64,000 nt of DNA. Source: Valencia hispanica (taxonomy: Eukaryota > Chordata > Actinopteri > Cyprinodontiformes > Valenciidae). Each line of letters begins with the position of its first letter. Positions within the stretch are counted from its first letter, which is position 1. Under the pieces are notes generated by a model. The model made no database searches. It worked only from the letters and a program-made list of their open reading frames with translations, and was not told the origin of the DNA. A program made the position numbers and the translations under genes. This document shows positions 33,691 to 46,541 of this stretch, piece by piece. The stretch lies in NCBI GenBank assembly GCA_963556495.2, contig OY747710.1, positions 20,653,500 through 20,717,499 of the forward strand, in the 5' to 3' direction.

Positions 33691-34445
33691 TACATACAGT
33701 CGTGGCCAAAAGTTTTGAGAATGACACAAATATTGGAAAAGTTGTTGCTTAAGTTTTTAAAATAGCAATTTGCATATACTCCAGAATGTTATGAACAGTG
33801 ATCAGATGAATTGCATAGTCCTTCTTTGCCATGGAAATTCCACTGCATTTCATTGCTGTCATTAAAGGACCTGCTGAGATCATTTCAGTAATCGGGTTGT
33901 TAACTCAGGTGAGAATGTTGACGAGCACAAGGCTGGAGATCATATGTCAGGCTGATTGGGTTAGAATGGCAGACTTGACATGTTAAAAGGAGGGGGATGC
34001 TTGAAATCATTGTTCCTCCATTGTTAACCATGGTGACCTGCAAAGAAACGCGTGCAGCCATCATTGCGTTGCATTAAAATGGCTTCACATGCAAGGATAT
34101 TGTGGCTACTAAAATTAGATTGCCATATTAAATATAAATCAACAATTTATAGGATTATCAAGAACTTCAAGGAAAGAGGTTCAGTTCTTGTTAAGAAGGC
34201 TTCAGGGCTTCCAAGAAAGTCCAGTAAGCGCCAGGATCGTCTCCTAAAGAGGATTCAGCTGCGGGATCGGGGTGCCACCAGTGCAGAGCTTGCTCAGGAA
34301 TGGCAGCAGGCAGGTCTGAGCGCATCTGCATGCACAGTGAGGCGAAGACTTTTGGAAGATGGCCTGGTGTCAAGAAGGGCAGCAAAGAAGCCACTTCTCT
34401 CCAAACAAAACATCAGGGACAGATTGATCTTCTGCAGAAAGTCTG

Positions 34446-36345
34446 GTGAATGGTAGTGATGTTACGATGTGTGCCGAGGCTACGAAGCGTGTGTCGAGCA
34501 GTGGAGGGAGCATTTCCACAAAGCGCGTATCTTGGCCTGCTTCATTTAGGGGAGGAGCCGAAAACGATGACGTCTGAAGCCCCGCTGCCCGGCTGTACCA
34601 CGTGACTGCTTCAGGAAGTGGTTCAGAGTTAGCGGAGTGGTTTGACAGCAATATAAATTCCCTCAGGCTCCATTCAATATGTGGGTTTGTGTAGGAGAGT
34701 TGCAGCCAGTTTGGAGTTTGGATAGGAGAGTTTGGTTAGCGTTTATATAGTTTGGAGAGTATAGAGACAGATAGTTTGAAGATTTAGGAGAGTGAGGAGA
34801 GAAAGATAAGATGTAGGTAGGGTGACCAACCATCCTGTTTTCCCCGGACACGTCCACTTTTCACGTGCCGTCCAGGGCGTCCGGGGGGAATTCATAGATT
34901 GATGAAAATGTCCGGATTTTCATAGTTTTTAAGGGGACTAATAAGCATACTTAAATTGACTGGTGCGATGCATGCAATACGACACATTTCCTCTCATCTA
35001 TCGTTTAGATGTGGATGGTTCTGAACCGTTTCAGACATGAGACAGCGGGCTGTGATGCGCTGCACCATTTTGACCTTCACCGTGCTGCGACTGTTTACAA
35101 GATATTAAAGCGCAAGTGTAGCTTTACAGACAAACAGAGCTGGCATTCTTTGTGTGACAAAAGTGGCAAAGATCTAGTAGGTCCACATGGAAACGAAATC
35201 TATAATAATTCATCTATAAACTGACTAAGGAGGATGAAGATAAAATCTAAAAAAATGGAGCAGGCATTAATGTGTTTTTGAGACTGCTGCTTTTTAATTT
35301 TATTTTTACATTGAAAAGAAAATAATAGCCTACCTGTTTTCTCAGAATGTTATTTTAGATTTTTGTTTAATTTTTGTCCAGTAAAGCAAACGATTACTGT
35401 TTCTGGTACATTTTCTAATACGGAAGAGTAATAATTTCTATTATTAATTAATTTCTAGAGATTTTAAAATCATTTCTGCACTTCTGAAAGCATATCTGAA
35501 GTTTATTATTAAACTGTTCATTCTAACCACATGGAGAATGCATGCTTTAAATATGTTAAAATCAAAAGCCTGGTCACAGTCATGACAGTGTTTCAGGACT
35601 GTGCCAAGTGTCCTCTTTTTTTTAGAGACAGATGAGATCAGTGAGAGGATGGAACCAGCTAGGAAGAGGAGGATTCCCCCTGTTTGGGAGCCAAATATTA
35701 GCAGGCTGGAACCCCCCCTGGAATATTGGGAAAAGCAAAATTTGCTGTACCCCAATTTATATAGTCTAGCACCTGTGTTTTTGTGTACGCCGGCATCTTC
35801 TGTGCCTTGTGAAAGACTGTTTTCAAAGGCTGGTGAGGTGGTGTCAAGAAGAAGGAATTGCTTAAAACCTAAAACTGTTGAGAAAATGCTATTTTTGAAT
35901 AAAAATGGTTTTCCCCTGTTTTGTATATCATTGCCCAAGTTACACAATCATTTCCACTTTCCTCTGCCTGCTTAAGCCCATGCCTTTTGCCTCAAGTGAG
36001 AGAAAGACATTATTACACAACCTGCCATAACATATGATACTACGGTTTGGGGATAATTAACAGACAGAATACATTCAAATAATATTTTTATTGTTCACAT
36101 TTGTACTATTTGATGTAGAGAAATTATTTTTTGGGAACTAAGTCATTCCCAAGAACCATAGCAGACTTACAACTTTAATGCATCACACATTAAGTGGCTA
36201 CGAGCTACAGCTGCCTGTGATTATGTACCTGGCCAGTAGGGGGGTTTGTGTTCACATGAAGCAGAAGCAGAACCCTTTCTTGAACCAATTGGCTGAAGTG
36301 GTTCAATGTCCCATGAGGCTTCATCTCGCCATCACTAGTGAATGG
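34446..36345 (+). mobile_element. hAT element (34454-36337) with 8-bp target duplication
   Basis: It starts TAGTGATG at 34454 and ends CATCACTA at 36337 (perfect 8-bp inverted tips, imperfect beyond). It is flanked by GTGAATGG at 34446-34453 and again at 36338-36345. The element is 1884 bp. It retains an hATC dimerisation domain at 35601-35975. The 5' part has no continuous transposase. It is inserted into Tc1 transposase codons, so it is younger than that Tc1 copy. Confidence 0.93.
35601..35975 (+). pseudogene. hAT transposase C-terminal fragment (hATC domain)
   Basis: A 124-codon open frame contains PLEYWEKQNLLYPNLYSLA, then the hATC signature PASSVPCERLFSKAGEVVS and RRNCLKPKTVEKMLFLNKN, as in ZBED-type hAT transposases. 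The BED finger and RNase-H-like catalytic core are not readable upstream, so this is a relic. Confidence 0.85.
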
Positions 36346-36491
36346 ACTGCAGAGGACTGGGGCAAAGTCATATTCTCCGATGAAGCCTCTTTCCGATTGT
36401 TTGGGGCATCTGGAAAAAGGCTTGTCTGGAGAAGGAAAGGTGAGCGCTACCATCAGGCCTGTGTCAGGCCAACAGTAAAGCATCCTGAGCA

Positions 36492-36700
36492 GGGGTGAAA
36501 GGATGCGTTTCGCCCTACAGCTCCGCGCCGTGCACGCGGCAAAAAACGCGCGTACTCAATCCAAGCTCGCCCCCGAACTGTACACGCCGCGCTCTGCTCG
36601 TACACAGGGGAGCGACGGCAACGTTGAAAGCTCAAACTTCACGTTTTGGCGAAGCCAAACTGTCCGCTGCTGTCCTCAATTATAGTGTTCTGTCAACAGA
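36492..36700. other. GC-rich segment of unknown origin inside the Tc1 relic
   Basis: About 200 bp rich in CG dinucleotides (GCGCCGTGCACGCGGC, ACACGCCGCGCTCTGCTCG). It is unlike the AT-rich surroundings and replaces the transposase C-terminal half. No family was recognised. Confidence 0.5.
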
Positions 36701-36806
<106 letters not shown>

Positions 36807-36959
36807 CTAAAAGTAGTTTTGCAGCAAACTTTGTGAAAACTAATATTTGTGTCATTCTCAAAACTTTTGGCCACAACTGTACAATAGCTCTTGTTTTGCT
36901 TTTAAATTTCTGAAATTCATACTTTTTTTTATATACATCTGGCTTTCGTCAGATTCAGA

Positions 36960-37690
36960 ACTAGTGATAAGGTGCCATGCAAAAGCATTGATACATCTTT
37001 TGTTGCATTACTGCCTCATATTTCAAGTAATAGACCGACACAGCGTAGCACATGATTCTAAAGTGGAAGGAAAATGTAAGATGCCATTCAATTAGTTTTT
37101 TTCAAATACTGGTATAAACCTGAACAGTGTGGCCTACATGTATAGCTGCCCCCTTTTAGCCTGATCACCCTAAATAAAATCCAGTGTCATCCAATGCCGT
37201 TAGAAGTCCCTTTATTACTAAACAGAGTGTCATTTAACCTTAGTATGAATCCAGATGTTCTTTGAAGGCCTCAGATGTATGTTAAAGAACATTAGTAAAC
37301 AGACAGGATCCCATAATTTCCTTACTGTTTTTATTCCTTCATCACAATGGTCCCATCACTCTTTGTGAGCTTTAGCTAATAATGGGCCGCAGAATTTGCA
37401 GCACACTGGGTTGCACATAAAACGGGATTCAGAGAATACCAACACTGCACTTCAACCTGAACATACCATCTCCATGTAAAATGCGGCCGTGGCAGCATCA
37501 TGCTGTGGGGATTATTTTATTTAGAGGAGACAGAGAAGCTGATGGACTAAATACAGGGCAACCCTGGAAGATAACCTGCTAGAGGCTGGAAAATACTTGG
37601 GAAGGGGGAGGAGGTTCGTCTTCTAGCTGGAAAACCGGCCTAAATATACAGCCAGAGTGTTAAAAGAATGTTTAGATGAAAGCATCTAGC
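36960..37690 (+). mobile_element. Tc1-like relic
   Basis: A Tc1-end-like segment near 36970-37080 is followed by plus-strand blocks near 37440-37640. These match the transposase region between the catalytic Asps (HPEHTI-like, GGSIMLWG-like, then YRATLEDNLLEAGK-like). There are many frameshifts and the C-terminus is missing. Confidence 0.65.
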
Positions 37691-37699
37691 TGAGAAACA

Positions 37700-39495
37700 T
37701 CAAAGTGCAATGCTTTCTTCCTTACCTGTCTGCTGTGTTCCTGGTTCTTCAGGATTCTGTTGGTTTACTAACAATTAGATTGTTCCTAAAGGTTGTCTTG
37801 GCTGTTATTTAGTGGTATATGTGTAAAAGGCGACTTAATACAAATGTGTGTCACACTTTTCAGATTTTGATTTGTAAAAATATGTTTTAAATGGTGCAGT
37901 TTTTTCCCATCTTCTTTCTACGTGGCCAATAAATAAGAGGGAAGTATAAGTGAAGGTTGTGAGATGTATTCCTGAGGTATGAAAACATTTGCAACTCATT
38001 GTAATTAAAATGCTTGTTTTTTGCTGACTAAATACCCCTGAGACAACAAAGCCAGTTGCGCAAGTTTCAGGTTAAGCATGCTTAACAAAGAAGGTGGAAA
38101 CTATAAAGTGACAAGGAGCGGCTGGACCTGTTTCTGTGAACAAAGAGCACAAAGACAGAGCAAGAGAGGAACTCGTGTATGGAAGAGCTAAAGGACAGTT
38201 GTCAGATTGTAGAAAAAGGGTTGCAGGTGGGGAATTTGGGGACCAGACATCTGATTTCAATCTTCAGCATCATTATTTACACAGGGAAGAAGAGTTAGGA
38301 AGGATGAAGGAGTACGCAGGATTGAAGGATGTGGCGCAGGTGATGAGGGTGGAGTTAAAGAATACACTGAAGGAAAGCAGATAAACAGGGAGCAGCAAAT
38401 TGATCCCCTGAGCCTGAGAGGAAGAACATAAGGGGGAGCTGAGGAGCAGAGCTGAACACCGACTGGGCTGACAAAATGCATGGAAAGTGCCAAACTGTGT
38501 GAAGGAGAGTACAATGAATCTGCGATAAGAGGATTCAACTCACTATTTATTTTCTTTGAGGTACAGAAACTCAACCAAACAAGTAAGGTAAGACAGAAAC
38601 AACACCATGGCTCTGTTTTACAATTCAGAAACAGCCTAGAAAATGTTGCTTTAAGTTGTTTTCAGGGCTTCTTGAGATCTGGTGTCCCTTATGTTTGAAC
38701 GCTGGGTGTGAGGTGCAACACAAGCATTAATGTGTTAGAAAAAGGCAGATGAACAGGTTTGGAGATCTAGGATGTGACGTGAAAGGTAGATAATGAGGGC
38801 AAAGAGTTTTCCTGTGTCCCTCTTATTTGTTTTACAGTGTTTTTCTAAAAACCAATCCAAACTACAGCATACAGATTGCTTAGTTACATATGGTTCTTTC
38901 GTGTTTATTGCACAAGTTCTGATCGCAGTAACTGATATAAATTTTTGCCCACAATTTAAAAAATTACTATAAGATTAGTACTTTTGACAGACTTTGAAAC
39001 TAAAACAAAATGTATAAACTGAGAAGAGAAGAGGAAAAAATAGACACATTAACACAAAACCTGAGGTTCCTGGTCTCAATTATACATTCGGGCCTTTCTT
39101 AGTGCTTACGTGTGAGAGTCAAGTTACAGACTTGCTCCACAAACACTTGCTCCACAAACACAACAGACTATTAGGGAAACCCGGTCCCTTAATTTGTTGA
39201 TATACACTCATAGCAGTCTTTTTCTATACCTCCACTACGAAGAAGTCAAGGTTCTTGCTTCATTTGTGACCCAAAATTGCAGAAGGTCTCAGAAGTGTGT
39301 GACAAAAAGAAACAGTTCTTTGTATATTATCCCAAGTCTGTCTTTCAAACCCTCTGTTTTTGTGAAATGCTGTTGTCTAGTGTTTTTACCAAGTTTAATG
39401 GTAATTATTTATATATTTATTCATTGAGGTTGGAAATGATGAATGTGTGTTGCCGGTTCTGTTCCTGAGTGTCCCTTCAATCTTTCAATCTGACA
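37700..39495. other. Region upstream of styk1
   Basis: No coding exon was recognised. It should contain the styk1 promoter and any untranslated first exon. The ATG exon at 39498 follows a CTGACAG acceptor-like end, which suggests a non-coding upstream exon, possibly near 38100-38600 where composition is more balanced. Confidence 0.4.
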
Positions 39496-39497
39496 GG

Positions 39498-42400
39498 ATG
39501 TCAGGATCAGACTCTCGTTGCACTCATGGAGACACCGTCTGTGGTGAGTTTTATCAGAACCATGAACCTCTGATCACTAAACAGAATGCTTTGTTCATAC
39601 TTTCCAGTCAGGAATTTATTATTCTTCCTGAAGGGAGGCCATACTGCTCCATAAATCCAGAACTCAAAGATATAAATGCTCCTTCCTGTCAGGTGCAATT
39701 TCTGCAATTAATTACAATATCACTAATTTGCAGTTTGGACCATCAGCCCTTCATTCGACCTTTTTTTAATTGTAATTTTTTGCATATTTTTTTGTCTTTT
39801 GATGCAATTTAACATCTTATTGTTTTCAGTGATGTTACCTGAGTTGTGTTTACTCCCATGGTAACAATTTGGGGGGGGCATCTAAATATAAATCTGGATA
39901 GAACACATACTGTCCAAATAACACAATAAGGAAAGAAGAGTTGTTTTTTTTCAATAGGTAAAACAAAACTTCAGAGTGGTTGTCAGTTCAGCCAACACTT
40001 TAGCACGCAGTGCACAAACAGCTCCTAGACATCCCTGTATCGCAGACCTGCAGGCTGATGCTTCCTTGTGTCTGATCATCGTGCAGAGATCCGTGTTTAT
40101 GAACAGGAGGTGATCGTGGTGCCTATCCTCCTGCTGGCCAGCTTCTTGGTCACTCTGGTTTTCATTCTGCTGCTGCGCTACTGCCCAGAGAAGGTTGACC
40201 GAATCCGTCCACGGAAAACGGTAACCACCAGGAGGATACTTCAAGGCATTGATGGTAAGTGGAGCAAAATATGTGAACTATGTGGGGGTTGGCATCAAAA
40301 CCTGTTTGTCATGCACATATCACATAATCTTCTAAACTTCGTGAGTTCCTGCAGTTTCCTTGTATTTCCTTGAATTGTATTTTTGACAAACTTGTTGATG
40401 CAAATGTGTTTCTTTAAGTCTTTCTTATGTTTTTTAAACTAAATAGAGCAATCTTATTTTCTTTCCACATGTTTTGTGTATTGGATTTCCAATCAAAATG
40501 CATCATTTTAATTTAGGTTTTAAATTTTTTTTGTTCAACGATTAAATCCCTTTAAAATTCCTGTTGTGTTGGTTTCCAATTGGTGAAGATAGCTTTTAAT
40601 GTGATCTACATGTTTGCATATAAGGGGATGAAAATATATAAACTTGAGTGACTTGACACAAAAATTAAAATCTGAATCAATGTTGCAGCCAATTTTGTGA
40701 CATTCTTTGGTGCAGATTATACCCACTCCAAAATATCCCATTTGCATTTGTTGGATAGTTATAAAGAAAACGCACCCAACTACATCTTTATTGTGAAAAA
40801 CAAATATAGTGCTGAATAGTATGTTAAAGTGGAAAAAATATCTAAGACTTAACATGTTATTATAAAAAGTACGTATAGTAAAACAGTGCCAGGGACCCCA
40901 TTGGTAAGACACTGATCCCCATCAACATGTGTACAGTGTACAGTACAAGATTTGGAGCAATAGTATCCTCACTGGTAATATCTCTTCCTAACATAAAAAT
41001 AATACTAAACTCCAATCTCCAGCCAACACATGCTCCAATATATATCAAAGAATGGTTTGGATATTTTTAGATTTCTCAAACTGGAAAAATAAATTTAAGT
41101 TCACTGTATATGTTTTCTCTGACAATCATTTATTTTTACTTGATGTAAAATACTACTAAAATATGGAATGAATCTTTCACTACATGCTTAACTGTATAAC
41201 TTCCTTATTAGAATTTATTTACTTAAATTTTTCTGCTTGTAGCACAAACTCCATTGAAAATATCCAGCTTGATTTTTATGGAGGACCGTCCCTGCGAAAA
41301 TTGACAGTAAATAATAAATAAATGTGTAAATAAATAATAAACAAATGTGGAAAAAATAAATACACGTGCAAATATTTTATTTATTTATTCCCACATTTAT
41401 TTATTTTCATTTGTATTTACCCATTTATTTATTTATTGTCAATTTTGGCTGGGACGGTCCTCCATAATTTTTCCTCAAATTCACCTAGAACCATTTATGT
41501 CTCACAGTATTAATTATTGTCATTGGACAAAAAATAGATCAATCTGTATTTTGTTTAATAAATTTAACAAAACAACCAACATTATTGAATTAAAACAGAA
41601 ACAGTCTAAATTGTATGGTTTCACTTTAAAAAGCTTCATCAGATCTGCCTCAGTTAACATGTTTGTAGGCCCCAAATGGATTTGTTGGAAGGTGGGCTTC
41701 TTATTTGGGAACCCAAAACAGCTTGACCCTTCATGCAGGGTTTCAAAAACTTTTTTGGACTATTTGTTCAACACAGTTAGAACCCATATCCAGAGTTCTT
41801 GCATTCAACCTTATGTAGGTAGTTAAAAAGGTGGCTGTCATGTTGTGTCCAGCAGACAGACCCCTCTTTTCAGACCCTTACTTCTCCATAGGTGCCCTGT
41901 ATGTAAACGCTGGCCGACGTTCGCTATGTTAATTCTTCACACTGATATCTATTCTCTTCTGGCTTATTTTAGCTCCACCAGGTCTCAATGTACTTGAGCA
42001 TGAAAGCATTGCCTTGGATATGCCCACTTCCTACTCCACCTTTCAGGCCTCGAAAATGTACCACTCACAAAAGCTGTCCACAACTGTGACCGCACCCACT
42101 CTCCCACCCAGCCCCCCGCCGGACCCCATCAAGACCAGTTACACTCCCATCATGCAGCCCAGAGAGCTGCCCCGCCAGAGGCTGCCAGAGTCCTTTAACT
42201 TGGTCACCCCTCTGCAGGGTTCCTTCTCCCTGCGTCCCGACACCTCTGTGTCTCTCTACAGGGCGCGCATGGAAAACAGGAATGTGGTTCTCCGGGTACT
42301 CAATGGTGAGATGATGAGGGAAAATGGTTTGTTTCTTTTAAGTATCTAAATAAATAAGACCGGACTTTTAAAAAGTCCTTCTCCAACTCTTCGCTCCACA

Positions 42401-45400
42401 GACTCAGCCGATGCCACAGAGAGACACAACTTCCTGGGTTTCGCATCTTTCCTCGCACAGGTTGGACTACATCCGTTCCTGCCAGAGTTGCTTGGTGTGG
42501 TCTCAATTCGTGCCCCCCTGGTCACAGTGGTGGAGGAGCTTGAAAACAGGGACCTGCTCAGCTACTTGTGGCGATGCAGACAGGTAAAGACCATAATGTA
42601 GCTTTGTTTTTATACAGAATCGCACAGCTATCAGGCTACAGTAGTATGAAAAAGCATTTACCCCCTTACAGATTTCCTCTGTTTTTTGCTGTTTTGTCAC
42701 AATTAAATGGTTCAGATCATCAAATATTTTTTTTATGTGAAAGATAACCTCAGTATAAATACCACAAATCACGGCAAGTCGTCCTGGCCCTGAACCAAAG
42801 TTGCCCCTCAGGTTTTCAATAGGTCTCCAGTGGTTTAGAGATTGATCAGGGTTCCTTCATGGCCTCCTGGATAAGTTGTTGATGCTCTCTTGGAGTAATT
42901 TTGGGAGGCTGGCCACCGCTGTGCAGGTTCTGCATTGTTCCATGTTTTCTCCATATGTGGATAATGGCTCTCACTGTGGTTTGCTGGTGACACTAAGCTT
43001 AAGAAATTGGTTTGTAAACCTTTCAAGACTGAGAGATGTGTTCTTTAACTTATCTAGATTGGAGCAGGATATGCTGCTTTTTGAGATGTTATGGTCTACT
43101 TCATGCTGTCAGACTGGTTCCGTTCAAGTGATTTCTTGATTCTACAGGTTGTGAGGAGCTAGGGAAATGAAAATCAGCTGTCCAAAATGTCTGGTTGATC
43201 ATATTCCATTCATGGTTTAACATGGGGATGATTTTTTTTTTTCACAGTATTGTATAAAATTATTACAACAGTCAGACAGGGAGAAAACTATACTGCTGCT
43301 CAAATGCAAGTCCTCAGGAGCAACCCTGTTGTGTCTTCTGCTTTTCCAGGACAACGTGGATCCTCCTTGTGAAATGACTGAGAGGAGAATATTTACTATG
43401 GCCAGTCAAGTTGCTTCTGCTCTGGTTTGAACAATAATAACTACATTTCTTTAATTGAGCTCTTTTTCAGCACATATATCACAAATTTGTAAAAAAAAAA
43501 AAAAAAAAATATGATTCTTGAAAAATACAAAATATGAGATATTTTCAATGTATTTTGTCATCATTTTACTTGTCCACCACATTGACTAAACACATTTAAA
43601 AGTCTCTCTTTCCAAACGGGACTGGCCTGTCTATTTTTGAAATACTTGTTTTTTTCTGTGTTAGGATTTCCTCCACAGCAAAGATCTCCTCCACGGAAAC
43701 ATCCGGGCCCGCAGCGTGCTGGTCACAAAGCAGCTCACAGCCAAGCTCTGGGGCCTGCATGGAGTTTACACACGAAAGAACAAGAAAGCCACTCAGAGGG
43801 ATGACCCCAGCATGAAGAAGTGGCAAGCACCGGAGCTGTTAGTCAGGAAGGCAGCCACTAAGAGCAGTGACATGTCAGTATTTTTCTTTTTACATGTTAT
43901 GATGCTTTTAAACCAACTCAAATCCAGTGTTCTTCATTTCAGAAATGTACATGTCGCTTCAGTTAACAATTTGATTCAATAGAATTTCTATTACAAAACA
44001 ATATTCATCTGTCCAATCAGCAAAAAACAAAACAAAACCCCACTCACATTAGATGGTTACTTTGGTTTAGACTCTTTATACCAACTCTGTTTATCACCTA
44101 TAAGTCCTTATGTGTAACTTAACAAAATAATTACTTCTTTGTGTACATTGTAAGTTTTATTTCTAAGAGCTGCAACTGACTGGAAAACTAACTAGATGCA
44201 TTCTTGGCTCTGTTTTCTCCAATAGTTGGTCGTTTGGGATTCTTCTGTTTGAAATGACATCTTTAGGTAAGTCCAAACTTTCAGAGCATTGAAGCGTTAG
44301 CACCCCCTTGTGGTTGATGTGGAATTTGGCAGTCGTTTTTCAAAGAGAGCGCAGTTGAACTGGACACCTATGGAGGAATTCCCCCACAGACACCGTATGT
44401 TTGTTATAACCTGCAATGCTGACGAAAATGTCATTCGCTCCTACATCAGAAATAAAAGCTGAAACCTGTGGCGGTTCTCATACAAATTGTGCACAGAGCA
44501 AGCACCCAACTCATGCTGCCCTGAACTAATAAAATGCAGGAAACCATCTTAATTCTGGACCAGGATAAAATGCATTTTATTGTGATCTTCTGATTCTCAG
44601 CAGCAATCAGGGAGTACCAGCCTTCCATTGACTGCACATGCAATAAAAGCAATTGAAAAGGAACCTGTCAGATACGTTTTATCCGGTGCTATGCTTTCTT
44701 TTGCCACCCTGAGCAATGCCCTTATAGTCCATATTAAAAACCGTCCCTCCATGGCTGAAAATTAATTTACCCTGGTTTCTTTGGTTTATCTAAACATAGC
44801 GCAGAAATTAGCACTACAGCACAGCTGGACGTTAAGGTTATAAATGTAAAAAAAAAGACGAAATCTTGATCTTGATTTTTAGCCATTTATGCTTGAAAAC
44901 TCAGTAGCTTTAAAGTGCAGTAAAATAACAAGCTACACATTATACATCTTAACTCACTCAGCAATTATTAATTTTTGTTGACAGCAACAGATATTTTGTT
45001 CCAACAGGAGTTTCTGCAGGACAGTCTGAGCTTTCTAAACGTGTGTCCAATTCAACACAAACAGCTTCAGCCTCTATAAATGTTTCCATACAGAGAAGCT
45101 TGAGTGCTAGGGTAATGCTAATACGTTTACTTTCTGTTTTGATACGACTTGTCCATAATGCAGCTTGTAACATATTTTAAAACAGTTCTAGTCAACACTT
45201 TACATCGATTGTAGCGAATCTGAATCTTGCACCAAATATCTGAAAGATAATTTGGAGATTTGAAGTTGTAAATTGTTGAATATGCTGAGGGAATCATGTT
45301 GATAACAATATAAACATGTATAGAAATATGCATGCAGTCTTTTGGTTAGATTGACTTTTCACGTAGGTTTGACAAAAATTGCTCTTTTGTCATGTTTGGT

Positions 45401-45872
45401 AGCTTAGCATGCATGAAAATCTGACAACCACATATGCATATGATCAACTTCGATATAGTCTTCAGTATATTTTTTTTCTTTTCTCTAGGGGATGCTCCAT
45501 TTGCAGAAATCTCAATTAACGAGCTTCTGCAGTTTCATCAGAGAGGAAAAAACCTGAAAAAACCCTCCAACTGTTCCAACTCACTGTAAGTGTCCACATC
45601 AAGCCACAGATGCTTAAACAACCTTCATCAAGTTGTTCATTCAGTACGGAATCTAACCAAAACTCTGCCTTTTTCTAAGATATACGCTTATAAAAAGCTG
45701 CTGCCAGTGGAAAGAGCAGGATCGGCCCTCGCTGGCTGAATTGAGCCGAAAGCTTGTTTCAGGAGAAAAGAGCGCCTCTGATAAAGTCCTCAAAGCCTCT
45801 GCGACGATAAACCTGGAACAGTACCTGCAGGAGGCCGGGTATGGAGAAACCAACAGCTACACCGTTTTCTGA
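39498..45872 (+). CDS. styk1: STYK1 (NOK), membrane kinase-like protein, catalytic residues lost
   Basis: Single-pass membrane protein with a tyrosine-kinase-like domain. Coding exons: 39498-39543, 40087-40254, 41973-42305, 42402-42583, 43350-43424, 43665-43873, 44226-44266, 45489-45585, 45680-45872; all phases agree; 447 aa (human 422). Residues about 24-45 form the membrane segment (VIVVPILLLASFLVTLVFIL). A Pro-rich juxtamembrane region follows. The kinase fold is recognisable from FLGFASFLAQ, LVTVVEELENRDLLSYLW, IWSFGILLFEMTSLGDAPF and SCCQWKEQDRPSLAELSRKL. Oddities: the VAIK Lys is Arg (VVLRVL, residue 179), the HRD motif is HGN (residue 280), and the DFG position reads LWG (296-298). Human STYK1 also lacks DFG but, as I recall it, keeps the Lys and the HGD Asp. 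It is most likely a pseudokinase scaffold. AATAAA lies at 46500. Confidence 0.93.
41276..41467. mobile_element. Palindromic MITE in styk1 intron
   Basis: The arms TTATGGAGGACCGTCCC and GGGACGGTCCTCCATAA are exact complements. Pairing continues through AAAATTGACA and a series of AAATAAAT/ATTTATTT to about 80 bp per arm. It has no coding content. Length 192 bp. Confidence 0.82.
42640..43262 (-). mobile_element. Deletion derivative of a Tc1-like element
   Basis: The left part (AAAAAGCATTTACCCCCTT, then TTTTGTCACAATTAAATGG) is typical Tc1-end sequence. The right two thirds read on the minus strand as the helix-turn-helix half of a fish Tc1 transposase, including the Gly-Arg-Pro-type linker region near 42905-42965. 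The middle of the element is missing. It lies in a styk1 intron. Confidence 0.68.
44270..45480. other. styk1 intron 7
   Basis: AT-rich intron; no further feature recognised. Confidence 0.45.
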
Positions 45873-46499
45873 TTACTCCCAGGGTCAAACGCCAAAGCAG
45901 GAAAATAATGTATATATATATATTTGCACTACTATCTCCAAGCCTAATGGAGTAATTTTACAATTGACTTTAAGATGCAATGAAAGTGTTACAAACTATG
46001 TTTGAGCACTTTGGGCAATGAAATGGGGTCTTTATTAAGTTATTATCCTCAGGATTAATCTGCAAAACAGGGAACTCCATAGTGTGTTGACTTTGGGAGG
46101 AATTCTTATGATTGTTGGTAAGATCTCATTCTTTCGTTTCTATTTCAGCTGTGGCATTTTTCGAGGGTTCAGGTTGGAAAACAAAACAAGTGGTTTTGTT
46201 TGAGAGAGAGAGATAATGTAAGTCTGATCTGTGTGCGCTTCTTTCTTACAACCTGAACCTGCAGATGCTACTGTTCAAACATAATGGTTGAAAATATATA
46301 TATTTTTTAATTTTAACAAATGTAATATATAAACTTACACAGAAAGAGCTTCAAAATGAAGGACTCATCAGTGTAACTAATATCTGTAGCAACATTTACT
46401 CAAGGACTTCTGGAGCAAGAAACACGTTCAGACTGTTTACATGAACTCAAATGAAAAGGACAATATGAATTATCATGAGGCTGAAATGAACCTGTGATG

Positions 46500-46541
46500 A
46501 ATAAATAACATACTCAGTTCCTGTAATGTGTAATGTTTATT
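46500..46541. terminator. Facing poly(A) signals of styk1 and phc1
   Basis: AATAAA on the plus strand at 46500-46505 fits styk1. TTTATT at 46536-46541, which is AATAAA on the minus strand, fits phc1. Cleavage 10-30 bp downstream of each would make the two 3' ends meet or overlap. Confidence 0.55.

Larger units (their letters stand above)
34052..36498 (+). pseudogene. Tc1 transposase disrupted by hAT insertion, C-terminus missing
   Basis: The N-terminal half (34052-34453; KSTIYRIIKNFKERGS, SKRQDRLLKRIQLRDRGATS, RRAAKKPLLSKQNIRDRLIF) resumes exactly after the hAT target duplication at 36346 with TAEDWGKVIFSDEASFRLFG, containing the first catalytic Asp. It then stops shortly after PTVKHPEQG. 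The second Asp and the Glu are absent, so the gene is dead irrespective of the insertion. Confidence 0.88.

Noticed and set aside
35444..35947. 167-codon minus-strand frame
   Set aside because: Antisense shadow of the hATC fragment; the sense strand carries the recognisable hAT domain.
40535..40912. 125-codon minus-strand frame in a styk1 intron
   Set aside because: AT-rich, no family resemblance, no splice or start context; likely chance.
41347..41826. 159-codon plus-strand frame beginning in the palindromic MITE
   Set aside because: Begins inside the MITE and continues through styk1 intron sequence; no known domain.
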